The notes under the pieces were generated by a model. That model made no database searches and had not been told where the DNA came from. It saw only the letters and a program-made list of their open reading frames with translations. Shown here piece after piece: positions 10,889-24,100 of a stretch of 64,000 nucleotides of DNA. Source of the DNA: Flabesymbios commensalis (Eukaryota; Annelida; Polychaeta; Terebellida; Flabelligeridae); contig OZ024902.1 of assembly GCA_964017125.1 (NCBI GenBank), forward strand, positions 50,624,470-50,688,469, written 5' to 3'. How positions within the stretch are numbered: position 1 is the stretch's first letter; each line of letters begins with the position of its first letter. Both the position numbers and the translations under genes were made by a program.

Positions 10889-12134
10889 AGAGAGATGCGC
10901 AAACCACCATAGAGTAAGGACTGACTATTGTCTGTAAGCATGTTATGACCATGATGTAATTGCATTAATAAAGAGGTGAGAAGATGATCCTGACATGAGA
11001 CCCAGCACAAGTGTTTGTTGTCAACAAGCCCGTTATAAAATCCAACGATGTTGGTGAATCTGGAATGCGTTAGATTGTTAAATCCGTGAACTTTTAATTG
11101 GACTTGCAGTCCAAAGGATTTTCCATTGGCTTGGTTGCCAGGATTTTTCAACGAGTTGCCTATCACACCGCCATTTTGATTACAAACGGTAATGTATAAT
11201 AATCTGATAGTACTATCACTGGGATATGTGTCACTATGCCTTTTTCACAAGTTTTCCTACTATAACAAATGTTTATCTTGATCTACAGCTATCGATCCAC
11301 ATTTATACTAGTTTTATTTAAAGTTTGAAAGTGTTGGTATTCCGTCCTTGCCATTATTAATGTTTAAACACGGACGGTAGGTATACCGTCCGTCCTTGTT
11401 TGAACATGTATTCTGTCGTTGTTACAAACGTACAGGTTATAAACCTCCAGAAAAAAATATGTCTGTCCATGTTACAAACGTAATTTTACAATATTCTGTC
11501 TCATGTGCTGGAATTATTATACATGCAATTATCTTTTCATTTATATTTTGAAAACTAGCCATTATATGGTAATCCATATCCAGTGAAAATAATCACTATA
11601 GTTAATATTTATTTTTGGTCAATTGTGTTACCGGTACCCATATGTACCCCTATACCATGGAAGTGTCCATATATACTGTGTGTAACGAGGCACGTCAGGC
11701 CCACTGATTCATACAAAACAAATAATGTGAGGTGTTTTTTTATTTGTGGTTGAAATTATTTTACAGATTGTTAATCTTAACGGTACTTAGTTAATAGCAG
11801 TTTTTTAAAGGTAAATAATCACTAAATAACTACGAAAAGATCACTATAATTTGATTCTGAAGACAGGTTGACGCCAATTCAAATAAACAAAATAATATAA
11901 ATACAACCAAACTACATATGTAAATACGAGGTTTTAGGTCAGCGGGAACAATCTAAATTCGGCTCTCCCAATCTTCCAATATGCGTTATATTTGATACAG
12001 TACTCTAAATTTTTCAAACGTGTAACAAAATATTGGGTGGAAATTGACATAAAATGAATTTAATTTGACTCTGAAAATCTTATCAGTTTTAGTTTTTGTA
12101 GACAGTGATCATATTGCGATGTCATACAACAACG
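10889..12134. other. AT-rich spacer without a gene
   Basis: A 113-codon minus-strand open frame crosses the R copy 2 boundary (11166-10825). It matches nothing I know, and its composition does not look coding. A 10-bp perfect inverted repeat (ACGGACGGTA, loop GGTA) lies at 11370-11393. The rest is AT-rich with no RNA gene or exon seen. Confidence 0.5.
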
Positions 12135-12320
12135 CTCATTTCAATGAAACAACAAAAGGGCGAAACTACGATACTGCGAAACAACGAGACTGCGAAACAA
12201 TGAAAGGCCGATGCGAAAGTACGAAATGGCGATGCGAAACAGCGAAAGTACGAAACAAAGAAAGTGCGAAACTACGAATGGGCGATGCGAAAGATCGAGA
12301 GCGAAAGTGCGATATGGCCC
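12135..12320 (+). repeat. Degenerate GCGAAAC/ACGAAA-rich minisatellite
   Basis: About 185 bp in which GCGAAA, ACGAAAC and GGCGATGCGAAA alternate irregularly. It is open in one + frame (a charged, Thr/Lys/Arg-rich product), but the repetition explains the openness better than a gene does. Confidence 0.6.
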
Positions 12321-12536
12321 TATCCGTACACCATAACATCCATTATGTGATTTAAAGTTGAGAACCGGGATGAAGTGAATTAGATTTGTATTTATTGGAT
12401 ATGTTATGAAAAAGCAAAATCAATCGCTCATTCGATTAAAAAAATTGCTCGTGTATACTTGTTTCATCCCAGAACAATGCATTAATTAAAGACGATAGTA
12501 AGATAATTTCAGACTGCTATGCTACATATTATGCTC

Positions 12537-12936
12537 ATTCATTCATTCATTCATTCATTCATTCATTCATTCATTCATTCATTCATTCATTCATTCATTC
12601 ATTCATTCATTCATTCATTCATTCATTTATTCATTCATTCATTCATTCATTTATTCATTCATTCATTCATTCATTCATTCATTCATTCATTCATTCATTC
12701 ATTCATTCATTCATTCATTCATTCATTCATTCATTCATTCATTCATTCATTCATTCATTCATTCATTCATTCATTCATTCATTCATTCTTTCATTCATTC
12801 ATTCATTCATTCATTCATTCATTCATTCATTCATTCATTCATTCATTCATTCATTCATTCATTCATTCATTCATTCATTCATTCATTCATTCATTCATTC
12901 ATTCATTCATTCATTCATTCATTCATCCATTCATTT
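12537..12936 (+). repeat. ATTC microsatellite, first block
   Basis: About 100 nearly perfect ATTC units with rare ATTT or CTTT variants. A four-base unit lacking stops in several frames produces long artefactual His-Ser-Phe-Ile open frames. Confidence 0.98.
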
Positions 12937-13365
12937 AATATTTTATTCATTTATTCACTCGTTCATTCGCTTGTTCGTTCGTTTGTTCGTTCATTCGTTT
13001 GTTCATTCGTCGTTTGTTCGTTCATTCATTCATTCATTCATTCATTCATTCATTCATTCATTCATTCATTCTTACATTCATTCATTCATTCATTCATTCA
13101 TTCATTCATTCATTCATTTAATATTTTATTCATTCATTCACTCGTTCATTCGCTTGTTCGTTCGTTTGTTCGTTCATTCGTTCGTTCATTCGTCGTTTGT
13201 TCGTTCATTCATTATTCATTCATTCATTCATTCATTCATTCATTCATTCATTCATTCATTCATTCATTCATTCATTCATTCATTCATTCATTTATTCATT
13301 CATTCATTCATTCATTCATTCATTCATTCATTCATTCATTCATTCATTCATTCATTAAAACTTGT
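12933..13365 (+). repeat. ATTC microsatellite with higher-order duplication
   Basis: Further ATTC runs (13021-13118 and 13206-13357) are separated by two copies of a roughly 95-bp GTTC-rich variant block, at about 12933-13028 and 13117-13212. They share TTTAATATTTTATTCATT, CGCTTGTTCG and CGTCGTTTG. The 184-bp spacing makes this a higher-order repeat, not simple slippage. Confidence 0.9.
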
Positions 13366-13709
13366 ATTTATTTATTATTTCACTCGTTTATTCTTTCATT
13401 CATTTATTTTATTCATTCATTCATCTATTAATCATTTTTATTCGCGTATGCTTTATTTGTTTGCTCGCTTGATATACACATCACATCTATACATGTCAGC
13501 ACGGAACAGTGCTTCTGTTGTAAACCTATCACGTTATTCAACAAATATATAAGAATATATTGCAAACTAATTATTGAAAAATAAAAAAAAATCAGTCTAT
13601 GCAAAAAATACTAATTCTTAAAAAACTCAAAAAAGATAATATTCTACATCCGACCAATGAAAGAGTGACTCAGTCTGTCTAAGTAATATGATGACTGAGA
13701 ATAATTGTC

Positions 13710-13932
13710 GGGATTGTGACATTTGTCATTGGTAATCATGGTAATGTTGTGAAATTTGTCGTTGGCTGTGACATTTGTCGAAGCAACGTTGTGACATTAA
13801 ATGTCGTTGGCTGTGACATTTGTCGAGACAAAGTTCTGATATTTGTCGTTCGCTGTGGCATTTGTCGAGGGATGTTGTGACATTTGTCGGGGGCTGTGAC
13901 ATTCAGTGGGATTTTGACATTTGTCGGCACAA
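13710..13932 (+). repeat. Degenerate GACATTTGTCG minisatellite
   Basis: About nine variants of GACATTTGTCG, a near-palindrome (GACA...TGTC), alternate with GTTGTGA or GGCTGTGA linkers. The related 102-codon minus frame is a repeat artefact (N-rich, MSQPTT repeats). Confidence 0.8.
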
Positions 13933-14204
13933 CACACGTAGGCCTATACTGTGTCATACAGTAGGCCAGTAACGTTAGAACAGGGGATGTTGGTTCCTGG
14001 CAGTGGTCGGAAGTGAATATTTGTGAGAATTTGAACTGCGCCATGGAATAGTTGTTACAAACTCTGGTGCTGCCATTTTGCTTTGACGATTAGTAATACA
14101 TGTTATGATTGAATATAAGTTAATAGGCCTACATTGCCTACCAAGCATAGGCCTACAGTAAACAGTGGATTGGATCATCAATATACCCAATTTCGAAAGC
14201 AAGA

Positions 14205-15051
14205 TAGTGCGATGTATAGTTGGAAGCTTTTATTCAATGATTAATAAATATAGTGTATGTATACCTTTTTGACATGTTTCCAATTGGAAAGTCAAACAAA
14301 ACATGTTTGATCCGCGTACATATTTTAAAAAAATGTTACCGGCGAGAAAATGGTATTACAATCCATCAACATAAGGGCGTTGTGAGCTTGGACTTGAGAT
14401 ATGATTATGCTTGAGTAATTTGTATTCACTTTGACGTGGGAATTGCGTTAGCAATTCACACGTCAAAGTGAATATAAAACATACTGAATAAATACTTTAC
14501 TGAGCTCGGAGAAATACCTGTGAGCTTGTATAAGCCGTTATCTTCAGTTCACTGCTTTTAGAGCGGGGCTTTTATGACGAGTTGTATCTATCAGTGTTTA
14601 TAGTTCATAACCAGCGGAGCGCTACTTTCGTTACAAGCGCCAAAACGCAATGCGTAATGTAACGCGATGCGATCTTTGTGTAGTTGTCAGTCCTATGTAC
14701 GGTCCGCCTAAGCTCAGGGGAGGATTATACCTATACAGTCAAACTGGACGATTACTGTCAGAGATTTCGTGTCGTGAGATTTTTAGTGCTGAGACACCTT
14801 CCTGACTCTGACTCCAAGATTAATCGGCATAAACAAAACGGAGACTGACGCTATCCTGATCAGCGCCGGCGTGCGAGCCAGCTGGACTAAATATATATAT
14901 TATTATTTTACAATTAGAATATAGTTGTCCATCCTGTGATCCTTGATCATAAGCACATTGATTGGGTACATCCACGCACATGCTCCCACATGCTGATAAC
15001 ATGTTGTTATTCTCCAACCAAAAGAAAGTGTAGGATTACGCGCGTAGCATT
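14205..15051 (+). promoter_or_regulatory. Candidate 5' region of the phosphatase gene
   Basis: Sequence directly upstream of the candidate first exon. It includes an AT run (AAATATATATATTATT near 14888) and GCGATGCG-rich stretches near 14650. I cannot point to a certain TATA box or initiator; the call rests only on position before the signal-peptide exon. Confidence 0.25.
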
Positions 15052-15127
15052 ATGAGGCAATTAACTGTACATGTTGTGGTCGTGGATATCATTCTCGTTT
15101 CCTCTCTTCTTTGTTCCGGTATACAAG
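15052..15127 (+). CDS. Exon 1 candidate: signal peptide
   Basis: ATG at 15052 starts MRQLTVHVVVVDIILVSSLL followed by CSGIQ, a 25-residue hydrophobic leader with an N-terminal Arg and a plausible cleavage site near Cys-Ser-Gly. It is followed by the donor AAG|GTGAGG in phase 1, exactly the phase every downstream ectodomain exon needs. The next supported exon is 14 kb away, so the link is inferred. Confidence 0.55.
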
Positions 15128-18100
15128 GTGAGGTATACGTACATAAACATATTAGGCCCTACATAAATCTAGTATTGGCATAACGGCTGTTTAATCTTAT
15201 CAAGTAAATATCATTTTACTATTTATTCGTGCGTACATTATTGTCAACCAGACAGTTTTATTTGTAACATATTGTAACTTTTGACTAAATTTATTTCGGA
15301 TTTTTAAAACATATCTCCCAGATATTATTGAAATCATATAATGAAAACTTTTAAGAAACAACGCATCTATTAAAAAACGTACTGTGCCCAGGATCAACTA
15401 TTAAAAAACGTACTGTGCCCAGGATCAACCCCTGCAGTACTCTGCAGTAAACCATTCTGGACTACGCTCACTAAAGCTGTGTCTCCATATGAGCATGACG
15501 CGATGCGTAGCGCAATGCGTGGCGTGATGCGTGATAAAATTTAGGAATGTTTTTCTCACTATTCTGTGAAACGCAGTGACGTCACCGGAAATCTATCGAA
15601 TGGCAACTCGGTGAAAATAATGATATATAATATCCCCTCCTTCATACTTCATTGTATAAGCTAGCTCGGTGAAAACATTCGAGGTCAAGGCTATTGAGTT
15701 TCACAGAATAGCAGCTATTGATTTATCTTCCAAAATGTCCCAATCAGCGTTCACAGTCTTGAAAGGCCAGTAGAACTGGCTCGAAAGAATCCTTCTATGT
15801 AGGCCTACGACGCTTCATCGATGGACCATACAGATTCCATTAAAAGTCTAAATATATTATATGGGAAATCGTCTCCAGAGAAACTGAGAGAAGAAAATCC
15901 GAGGATGACTGGTATGTAGGCCTACATCATCTACGTTAGTCATATCCACGAGGCCGTCATAGATGGCTCATTCGTATCGACTGGGGCTTGTAACCTGGAG
16001 GTACCAGGTTCGAAACATGTCATTGTGGTCGTGCATATACAGTGCTCCAAACTGTTCAAAGGCATGGAGTGTACAATGCTGCCTATGGTACTGTGCACTA
16101 TAAAAAACCCTGGAAGTCATTCGAAATAAGAGTAGGGTATAGTCCCGGCTGCGGGCTTCCTTCTGTCGCGATATTGCCATGATTGTGCAGAAAGCGACGT
16201 AAATTAGTACCATTCACTCTTTATTCATAGCAAAGATGTTATCTGTATAACCTCATTGGTCATATTTTATATCAAGGATACTTACTACAAACTTTTTGTA
16301 GTATCCTTGATTATGGTAAACTCATTATGAGACAGGTTCCATCACACATGTAGGCCTACACATGGCATGACATGAGGTACATAAATATATGCCTAATATT
16401 CAATTTTTATCCACTTACAGTACTGCGATCCACAAAATCACTAAAATTGCTTTGGATTTTAACATTTAAGTTACAAAATAATAATTGTGCCACAGATTTG
16501 CAAGGTATTTTTGACTTTCAGAAACTAGGTACATCAGTGCCGAAAAAAATACTGAAATATCATTGTAGTCGATATCAGTGGTCTAGGGATTAATACCTCA
16601 CAATTTTAGTTAGGCATAGATCAGTGTCTGGTGTAATATGTTAAATTATAATAAATAAACCATGCATTTCAACAAGTTCCCCATAATTTTAGATTATTAT
16701 AAAAAGACATTTCAAAATAAATAAATAAAAATTCTTCAAATTAGTGAGGTCCCTGGGTCAACGCAGCGCACTGAAATTTATCACGCGCAAATGGAGACAC
16801 TCATCACGCATATGGAGACACAGCTATAAGATTTGATTTCACACAAGTTGTTGCATTATGATCAAAAACCCATCGCAGCTTTGTCCATCGGTGCTACATA
16901 GGTGCTTTTGTTTAAATAGTATATCGAATGCGTTAAATGAGGCGTACATTTCCATGTAGGATTGTTTTTCTGTAACAAAATACAATACATTTTGATAAAC
17001 CTTACATTTCAGTGATAGAGTAAAGTGTCATGAAGTATTTTCATTAGAGCCGTTAGATCATTATTTTTTTTAATCTTGATTACTCAGAGTGACATAGAAG
17101 CATGTCATAATTTGCATTATTTCAATTAAAAAATCCATTATAAATGTTTAGGTGTTGATTTTGGCAATTAAATGACCTTGGTTTGGATATTAAATGGCCT
17201 TGACCTGTACAACACGACCTTGACCTATTAGCACGTTTAATCCCGTCTAAAATAGGCCTAATTCTTAACCATCTGAAACCTAATTTTAGGCAAAAAAATA
17301 AACAAATCGGTTTAATCGGCTTACAAAAATGGGGCCATTTTGAAAATGCACTCTAGATGACCACAAAATAATGCAAAACTTGAACCCCAAAATTTTATGT
17401 CGAAAGAACACCCAAGGACCTCAAATCTTCCCCTAACTCACTATAGGCAAAAAAAACTTGGGGGACTATATTTGGTGGACATCCCGTCGCCTACTACCAT
17501 GTGGCCCCTTGTACATGGATGATTTTCGCGACCAATTTTAAATCGCAAAATTTGAGTAAATAGCTGAACGGCATTAGATTCAGCATACTCGAAAATGGTT
17601 TTACACTTTATGAAATAATTTTTGACATGCTTTTGTACCATGGGTCACATATATCATGTGTATTGATGAGTCTACACCTCGCTGGCCCATTCTTGATTTT
17701 CGTGACCAATTTTAAATCGTAAAATGCGATCCTTTGCATAAATAGTACAGCTTAGCACCGATCGGCATTAGATTCAGCATACTCGAAAATGATTGAGAAC
17801 ATTGAAAAATCAATTTCTGGTACGCTTCGTAGCGATTTTCGCTCAAATGCACCATGAAATCGCAAAATTCGAGTTTTTGTAATATATTCAACATAGTCGC
17901 ATGCTAGTTCAAAACATATAACATGTATAAAGCAAGCATATATATGGACCATATACTGGATCAGACTCCTTGCTGGCCCCTTCCTCAGTATTAAAGTTGA
18001 GTGATTTTCGTGGCCAATTTTAAATAGTAAAATTCGAGCACTTGCATAAATAGTACTTGGCTAAAAACATTGAAAAATTAATTTGGCACGCCTCATACGG

Positions 18101-21100
18101 TGAGTCACACATGAAGCGGGCATACATATGCCTTGTACTGGCTAATATCTTGCTTACCCTTTGTTGTTGAGATTTTTTTGAGCGATTTTCGAGATTAATT
18201 TTAAATCGCAAAATTCGAGCTTTTGGCATGCTTCGTACTCTTATATTCTTAAAAAATGTGCAAGCTATCTAGCAGAACTATTTCTTAAAAAAACTTCTAT
18301 CTGTCCTACATCTTTCAGCTAATTTCTTTTGGAACAAGTTATAGCAATGTAATATTATCAATATCCCGCGCCAGTTTACCCCGCCAATTTGGGGTAAGAT
18401 GAAGTTATGTCAGGGGTGAGATGACCAGCTGCTATAAATTAGGCCCTGAATTACCCAATTTTATATTAAAAGCATTTGCAATGCAATTTGAATGCTCCAG
18501 CAAGTTTCTTGTACTGAAAATATTGTTATTATTTTATATTGCCGTAATATTTGCGTTTACGTGTGAGTACGAAATCATTGCTTTGGACTTATTTTCATTC
18601 AGGCCTTTGTATTACAAGGCCATTTTATAAGACAGTAATAAGTCATAACCCAGCAGACACAAGACCATGAATCAATGTTGGCTTAACGTTGGTCCATCGT
18701 CTACTACGTTGAACCAACATTGATTTAACGTCTTGTGTCTCCTGTAGGGGGGGGGGGGGTTGATAACTAATCACGAGTTAATATGTTGATGTGCAAATGG
18801 GACGGTGTAATAATTCGTATTAATTTATTGGTGTCAGATCCAAAGGGCAAATCCGTTAACACACCTCCCCCCCGCCCAGCAATAGTGTTTAACATTATCC
18901 GGTATCACAAAAAAATATAAATATAAAATTTATATTAAATAGATGATATATCTTTTGTTTTCTCTAAGTAATTTACTCATGCTACTAATTACACAATTTA
19001 CATGCCTGTATATCAGTTATTCTGCAACATAGATTAAAAATATATATATCTTAAAGTGTGAGTCATCTTCCCCATCTTGTGTAGGGTAAGATGACGCATT
19101 ATTAATTACGATTGTCGATATAAATCACATCCTAGACAGTCTGATAGACTTCGAGAGCGTATCATTGCTGTTATACCATGGACCAATACTCCTAATTAAT
19201 AGCGAGCGGACGCGCGAGCTGGGGCCCTTCGGGCCCCAGCTCGGGGGAGCGAGCTCTCACAGCAACGTGTGTGGTCAGATTTGATTTTTAACCCAGGTTA
19301 CAGACACAGACACAGTGTTATGACTGATATTTCGTGGTCCAACATGCCTCTGATCATGTTCATGGGCGCTGACATCTTGTTTGTTTATTTTCTGTTCAGA
19401 TGTCAAAGGTCAGCTTCTGTTGGCAGCATACTAAGACAGATATTTTCATCGTCCTTTTCCCGTTTTATCGCCCATGTGATTGTGGTACCACCTAGCGAGT
19501 GGGTAGGACAGTTGATGTGTATCACTAGTCTATAGCCGCATGAACATTTCCCCCTACGACTCATCAAATTGTGGGTAGACCTATTGGCAGAGTAGTCTAT
19601 TTTTCGGCATTCGTATTTTCATCAGATTCATTTTCTTCTTTTTAAACATTGACGATTTAGATAACACTACATTTCTGTAAATAGTAGTGTAAATAACTAA
19701 TCTAACTGAACTCAGTGTCCCAGGGCCCTATGTTTCTTCTTTGTTTGGTATAGACTTTAGCTAGCTAGCAAGTGGGCGGCTTGGGCCTTCCGACAATATA
19801 TGGATCGCTCAACCCCCTGCGGCAGGGCCCGCCATTTGTAGCCTACACGTTATCTTCACGTTACATTGACTAATACTTATTGTAGGCCTACATGAACCCC
19901 TACTTTAGTTCAGAATAATTTCCGCTCGTTTTCTAGGCATGCCTATTCATATTATCACTGTATTCTGTACAGTGTATGCTGTGAATTTGTCACAGCTATA
20001 ACAATAAGTCAAGAATTATTACTTGAAAAATATAATAATATATACAGAAAATTTATTTCCGCAATATCACACTCTTTCAAAATTCAACATGGGATTAAAA
20101 TGTTTTAATTTTATTCCAAATAAATTGTGTCGTAATAAGCTGTGTTAAAAAATCTTTTTAAGTAGTTATGATGACTTCACCAGGTGGGGTTATAGCTGGT
20201 CCCTTTTCGCAAGGAGGAGTGATAAGTAAGATATCTGTCTGCAACTATAACTATATATTCCAACACACATGCATGCCGTGATTGTTTTTTTTATATCCGT
20301 GCATGTGAGTGGTAATATGTTGTGTTGTTGTGTCTTTTAAATGTTGTGACCTCACCATAATATTATTGTGACCTCACCATAATATTGGTGAGGTCACGGC
20401 AGCTGGCCTCAAGGGTCAAGATCTAGAACGCTTGATCTTGGCTCTCAAGACCAGAGAGGCATACACAACTGAACCCTATTATATTTGAATTATGTAATAA
20501 CAATATTTTACAAGCAAAATATTCAGCGTTACAATAATAAATAATATACTGGTGGCACGGCATACACAAGACTCGAACCATTTGTTGGGTCGGTGTTTGG
20601 CCAGCGCTGCAAACGCTGGTACAGCACTGACCCCGCCTCCTTTTTTGGCGTGTTGTGTATGCTGGGCAAAACGCACGACGGTTGACCATGTCCTGATTTG
20701 GTGTCTGGACATCTTTCTGGCAGTGGCCAGACATTATACCAACAGCAGGCGCAGGGTGTTGAATAGGTGTTACTTTAGCGTTGGTTCAGCGTCGTCGATT
20801 GTCGACCAACGCTGAACCAACAGCAAAATTATCTTCTTTCCCCAGCAGGTGCAGGGTGTTGAATCGCTTTGGCGTTGGTTCGGTGACGTCGATAGTGGAC
20901 CGGCGTTGAACCGGCGTTGCTTTCACCGCCTTGTGTCTGGTGGGTCATGTATTGTCAACTGTGATACCATACCACATAGCCAGAAAACGGGAGACGCTGG
21001 CATGGTGTTAGTTCTGTGCCGGGCCAGCGTTTATGGCCTGACATTGATCTGGTATTGTGACAGTGTCTCGCGTTCACTGAGTACTAGTTTTTTTTCTGTG

Positions 21101-24100
21101 AACATGACTGTGTCAGTAACTCGCATTGGGCCGATGTCGATTCTTTGTTCTTTTACAATGAGTCGGCAACGGCTTCAATGAATGTGCTTTTAAATGAACA
21201 ATTTATTTACTGATAATACATAATTTGTATTTGTATTGTACATTTTAATCAATAAAAAAATAATAAAAAAAAATCTTACCCCGGTCTACCCTCTGAGTGG
21301 GTCTACACCTTACTGGCCCAATCGCGATTTTCGTGACCAATTTTGAAGCGTAAAATTCGGGCCTTTGCATGAATAGTTTAACTTAGCACCGCTCGTCATT
21401 AGATTCAGCATACTCGAAAATGGTTAAAAACAATGAAAACTTAATTTTTGGAACGGTTCGTAGGCCTACTGTGGGTCACATATGAAACAGGCATAAAATT
21501 ATTAGGACATTATACTGCCTTAGACACGTTGCTGCCCCCTTGTTGCTGAGCGATTTTCGATCAAACATACCCTGAAATCGCAAAATTCGAGTTCTTGCAT
21601 GAATAGCTCGTCATTACATTCAAAATAGTCTAAAATAGTTTAAGACTTATAAAGCAAGCTTATATATGGGCCGTATATTGGATCAGACTCCTTAATTGCT
21701 GGCCCCTTCCTCAGTGATCTTGTTGAGTTATTTTCGATGCGATTTTGAATGGTGAAATTCGGCTTTTGCATAAATAGCTGAGCTTATCACCGCTCAGCAT
21801 TAGATTCAGCCCACTCGAAAATGGTTAAAAACATTGAAAAATTAATTTTGGCACGCCTCATACGGTGGCTCACATATGAAGCATGCATACATGTGTCATG
21901 TACTGGCTCATGCCTTGCTGACACCTTTGTTGTTGGGAGATTTTCGAGCGATTTTCGAAACCAATTTCAAATCATAAAATTTGAGCCTTTGCATAAATAG
22001 TCGAGCTTGGCACCGCTCGGTATTGGATTCAGCATACACGAAAATTGTTAAAAACACTGTATAATCAATTTCGGCACGCTTCGTACCGTGGGTCACTTTT
22101 AAAGCACAATTTCTGAGATCACAAACAGTCTACCTGTTTATATCTTTATCGTTTATAATTTGTGTTCTAATTTGCGCTATGAATATGCGTTAGAAACATT
22201 CGTCTTTCCGTTATATATTTGCCTTACCGCGACGTGAATCATATAACGGTAAGAAAAAACAGGTCAACATTAGGATAGTTTACAGGTGTGCGCCTTTTAG
22301 TCAGAAGGCCCGTTAGTCAGAAGGCCCATTAGTCAGAAGGCCCGTTAGTCAGAAGGCCCGTTAGTCAGAAAATAAGTAAGGATGATTAGTCAGAAAGCCC
22401 GATTGTCAGAAGGCCCGTTAGTTTGAAAATAAGTAAGGATGATTAGTCAGAAGGCCCGTTTTTCAGAAGGCCCGCTAGTCAGAAAGTCAGATAATTACCT
22501 CATCGAAATCATCTCATGTGAACAACCCTATGACCAATTATTTGTCTTTATTGATTTACTTGTACCAGTAACAATGTTCAGCACTTTCTTGTGCTAATGA
22601 TAGGCTATTCATTATGTTTTTGAACCCAATGTTGCTGAGGTAATTTCCAGCTTCACATGAATGAAAAATACCCATAATAATTGAATCAAGTGGTTATTTT
22701 CAAGGTACCTGTAAATAACAGTCATTTTTCTACATATACGAACAAGATAGTATAGCAATAATAATAATAATTGCCTATCGTAGGCAGCAATGTACACTCC
22801 ATGTCTTTGAACAGTTTGGAACAAAGTAAATATGAACAAACAATTTGCTTCAAACGTGAGGACCTGAATTTTGAAACTTTCTGAGAAAAAATGATCGAGA
22901 TAACAAAATACTTCTAATAGATTATAAATAGATACAAATTTTGCGCTGGTCTTAATTAGCACGGTAATAATATATACTAAAATCACATTATATATAGTTC
23001 TCTCGTACTTAGGTAAATTTCACTTTCTCGAATATCAACCACCCAAAACAGTCGTCAAATAATGCCAGTTATCAGAATATTTGGACAAACAATTTAATAT
23101 TTATTCTGAGCATGATGATACATCTATCAATGCAGTGACGGATCCAGCATAGGGCGTACCCGGCGTACGCCCCCCCTGTTATTGGTGGAAATATGGGATT
23201 TTCATGCATTTTTTCAAATAAAGTGAAGCTAACATCCCTTTTTTCAGCAAAAATGTGGCTTACGCCCCCTCCTCTTGCACATTCTGGATCCGCCACTGCA
23301 ATGGTTGACATAAATTAAACAGATGGCTACAAACTCAACACTAGTTGAGAAATCCTGTGGGGTTTTCTCATGACGCATTTTCACATCTACTTCTGACTGG
23401 GTATTATTAATCAATTAATAATAATCACAAGTAGTCTGGATGTCTGATAATGCACAGTGAAATCTAGTTCACCCGTTTCTTTCAACATCATATCAACATC
23501 ATATCGACTTATTACCAATTAATCAGTTTTTTTAGTATCCTTGAATAATCATTTCATGAACAACTCTCAACATTTTTTTTATCAATCACTAAACAACTAA
23601 CGTTTTAATCAAAATAATATAGCCCCCCCCCCCCTCCACATGTCCAGATATCAAATGGAGCGGCCCCTAGCATTGTTAACTGCCCAATGAACACATTCTG
23701 ACTAACCGGCCTTCTGACACAAAAACCTAACTGATTTTCTGACTAAAGGGCCTTATGACTAAAGGGCCTTCTGACTAACGGGCCTTCTGACTAATGGGCC
23801 TTCTGACTAACGGGCCTTATGACTAAAGGGCGTTCTAACTAACGGGCCTTCTGACTAATAGTATCTTGTACGTACAAGATAGCAGAATTGCTATCTTGTA
23901 CGTACAAGGTAGCCGAAATGCTATCTTGTACGTACAAGATAGTATCTTGTACGTACAAGATAGTATCTTGTACGTACAAGATAGCAGAATTGCTATCTTG
24001 TACGTACAAGGTAACCGAATGCTATCTTGTACGTACAAGATAGTATCTTGTACGTACAAGATAGCAGAATTGCTATCTTGTACGTACAAGGTAGCCGAAA

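Larger units (their letters stand above)
18241..21330. other. 3.1-kb stretch separating the two satellite arrays
   Basis: No exon is recognised. Short GGGGTAAGAT motifs occur near 18393, 19083 and, inverted, near 21277, which may mark old element ends. It contains two hairpin MITEs, a strong GC hairpin and a CTCACC palindrome, listed separately. The 88-codon frame at 19269-19535 and those at 20849-21181 look like transposon-derived chance frames. Confidence 0.45.

Noticed and set aside
12519-13552. Long His-Ser-Phe-Ile open frames
   Set aside because: Direct translation of an ATTC microsatellite.
19216-19260. Helitron 3' end
   Set aside because: The hairpin is right, but no CTRR end followed by T was found at the proper distance.
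20849-21181. 110-codon open frame as a gene
   Set aside because: Its start lies in a CCCAGCA hairpin MITE, and no conserved motif is visible.
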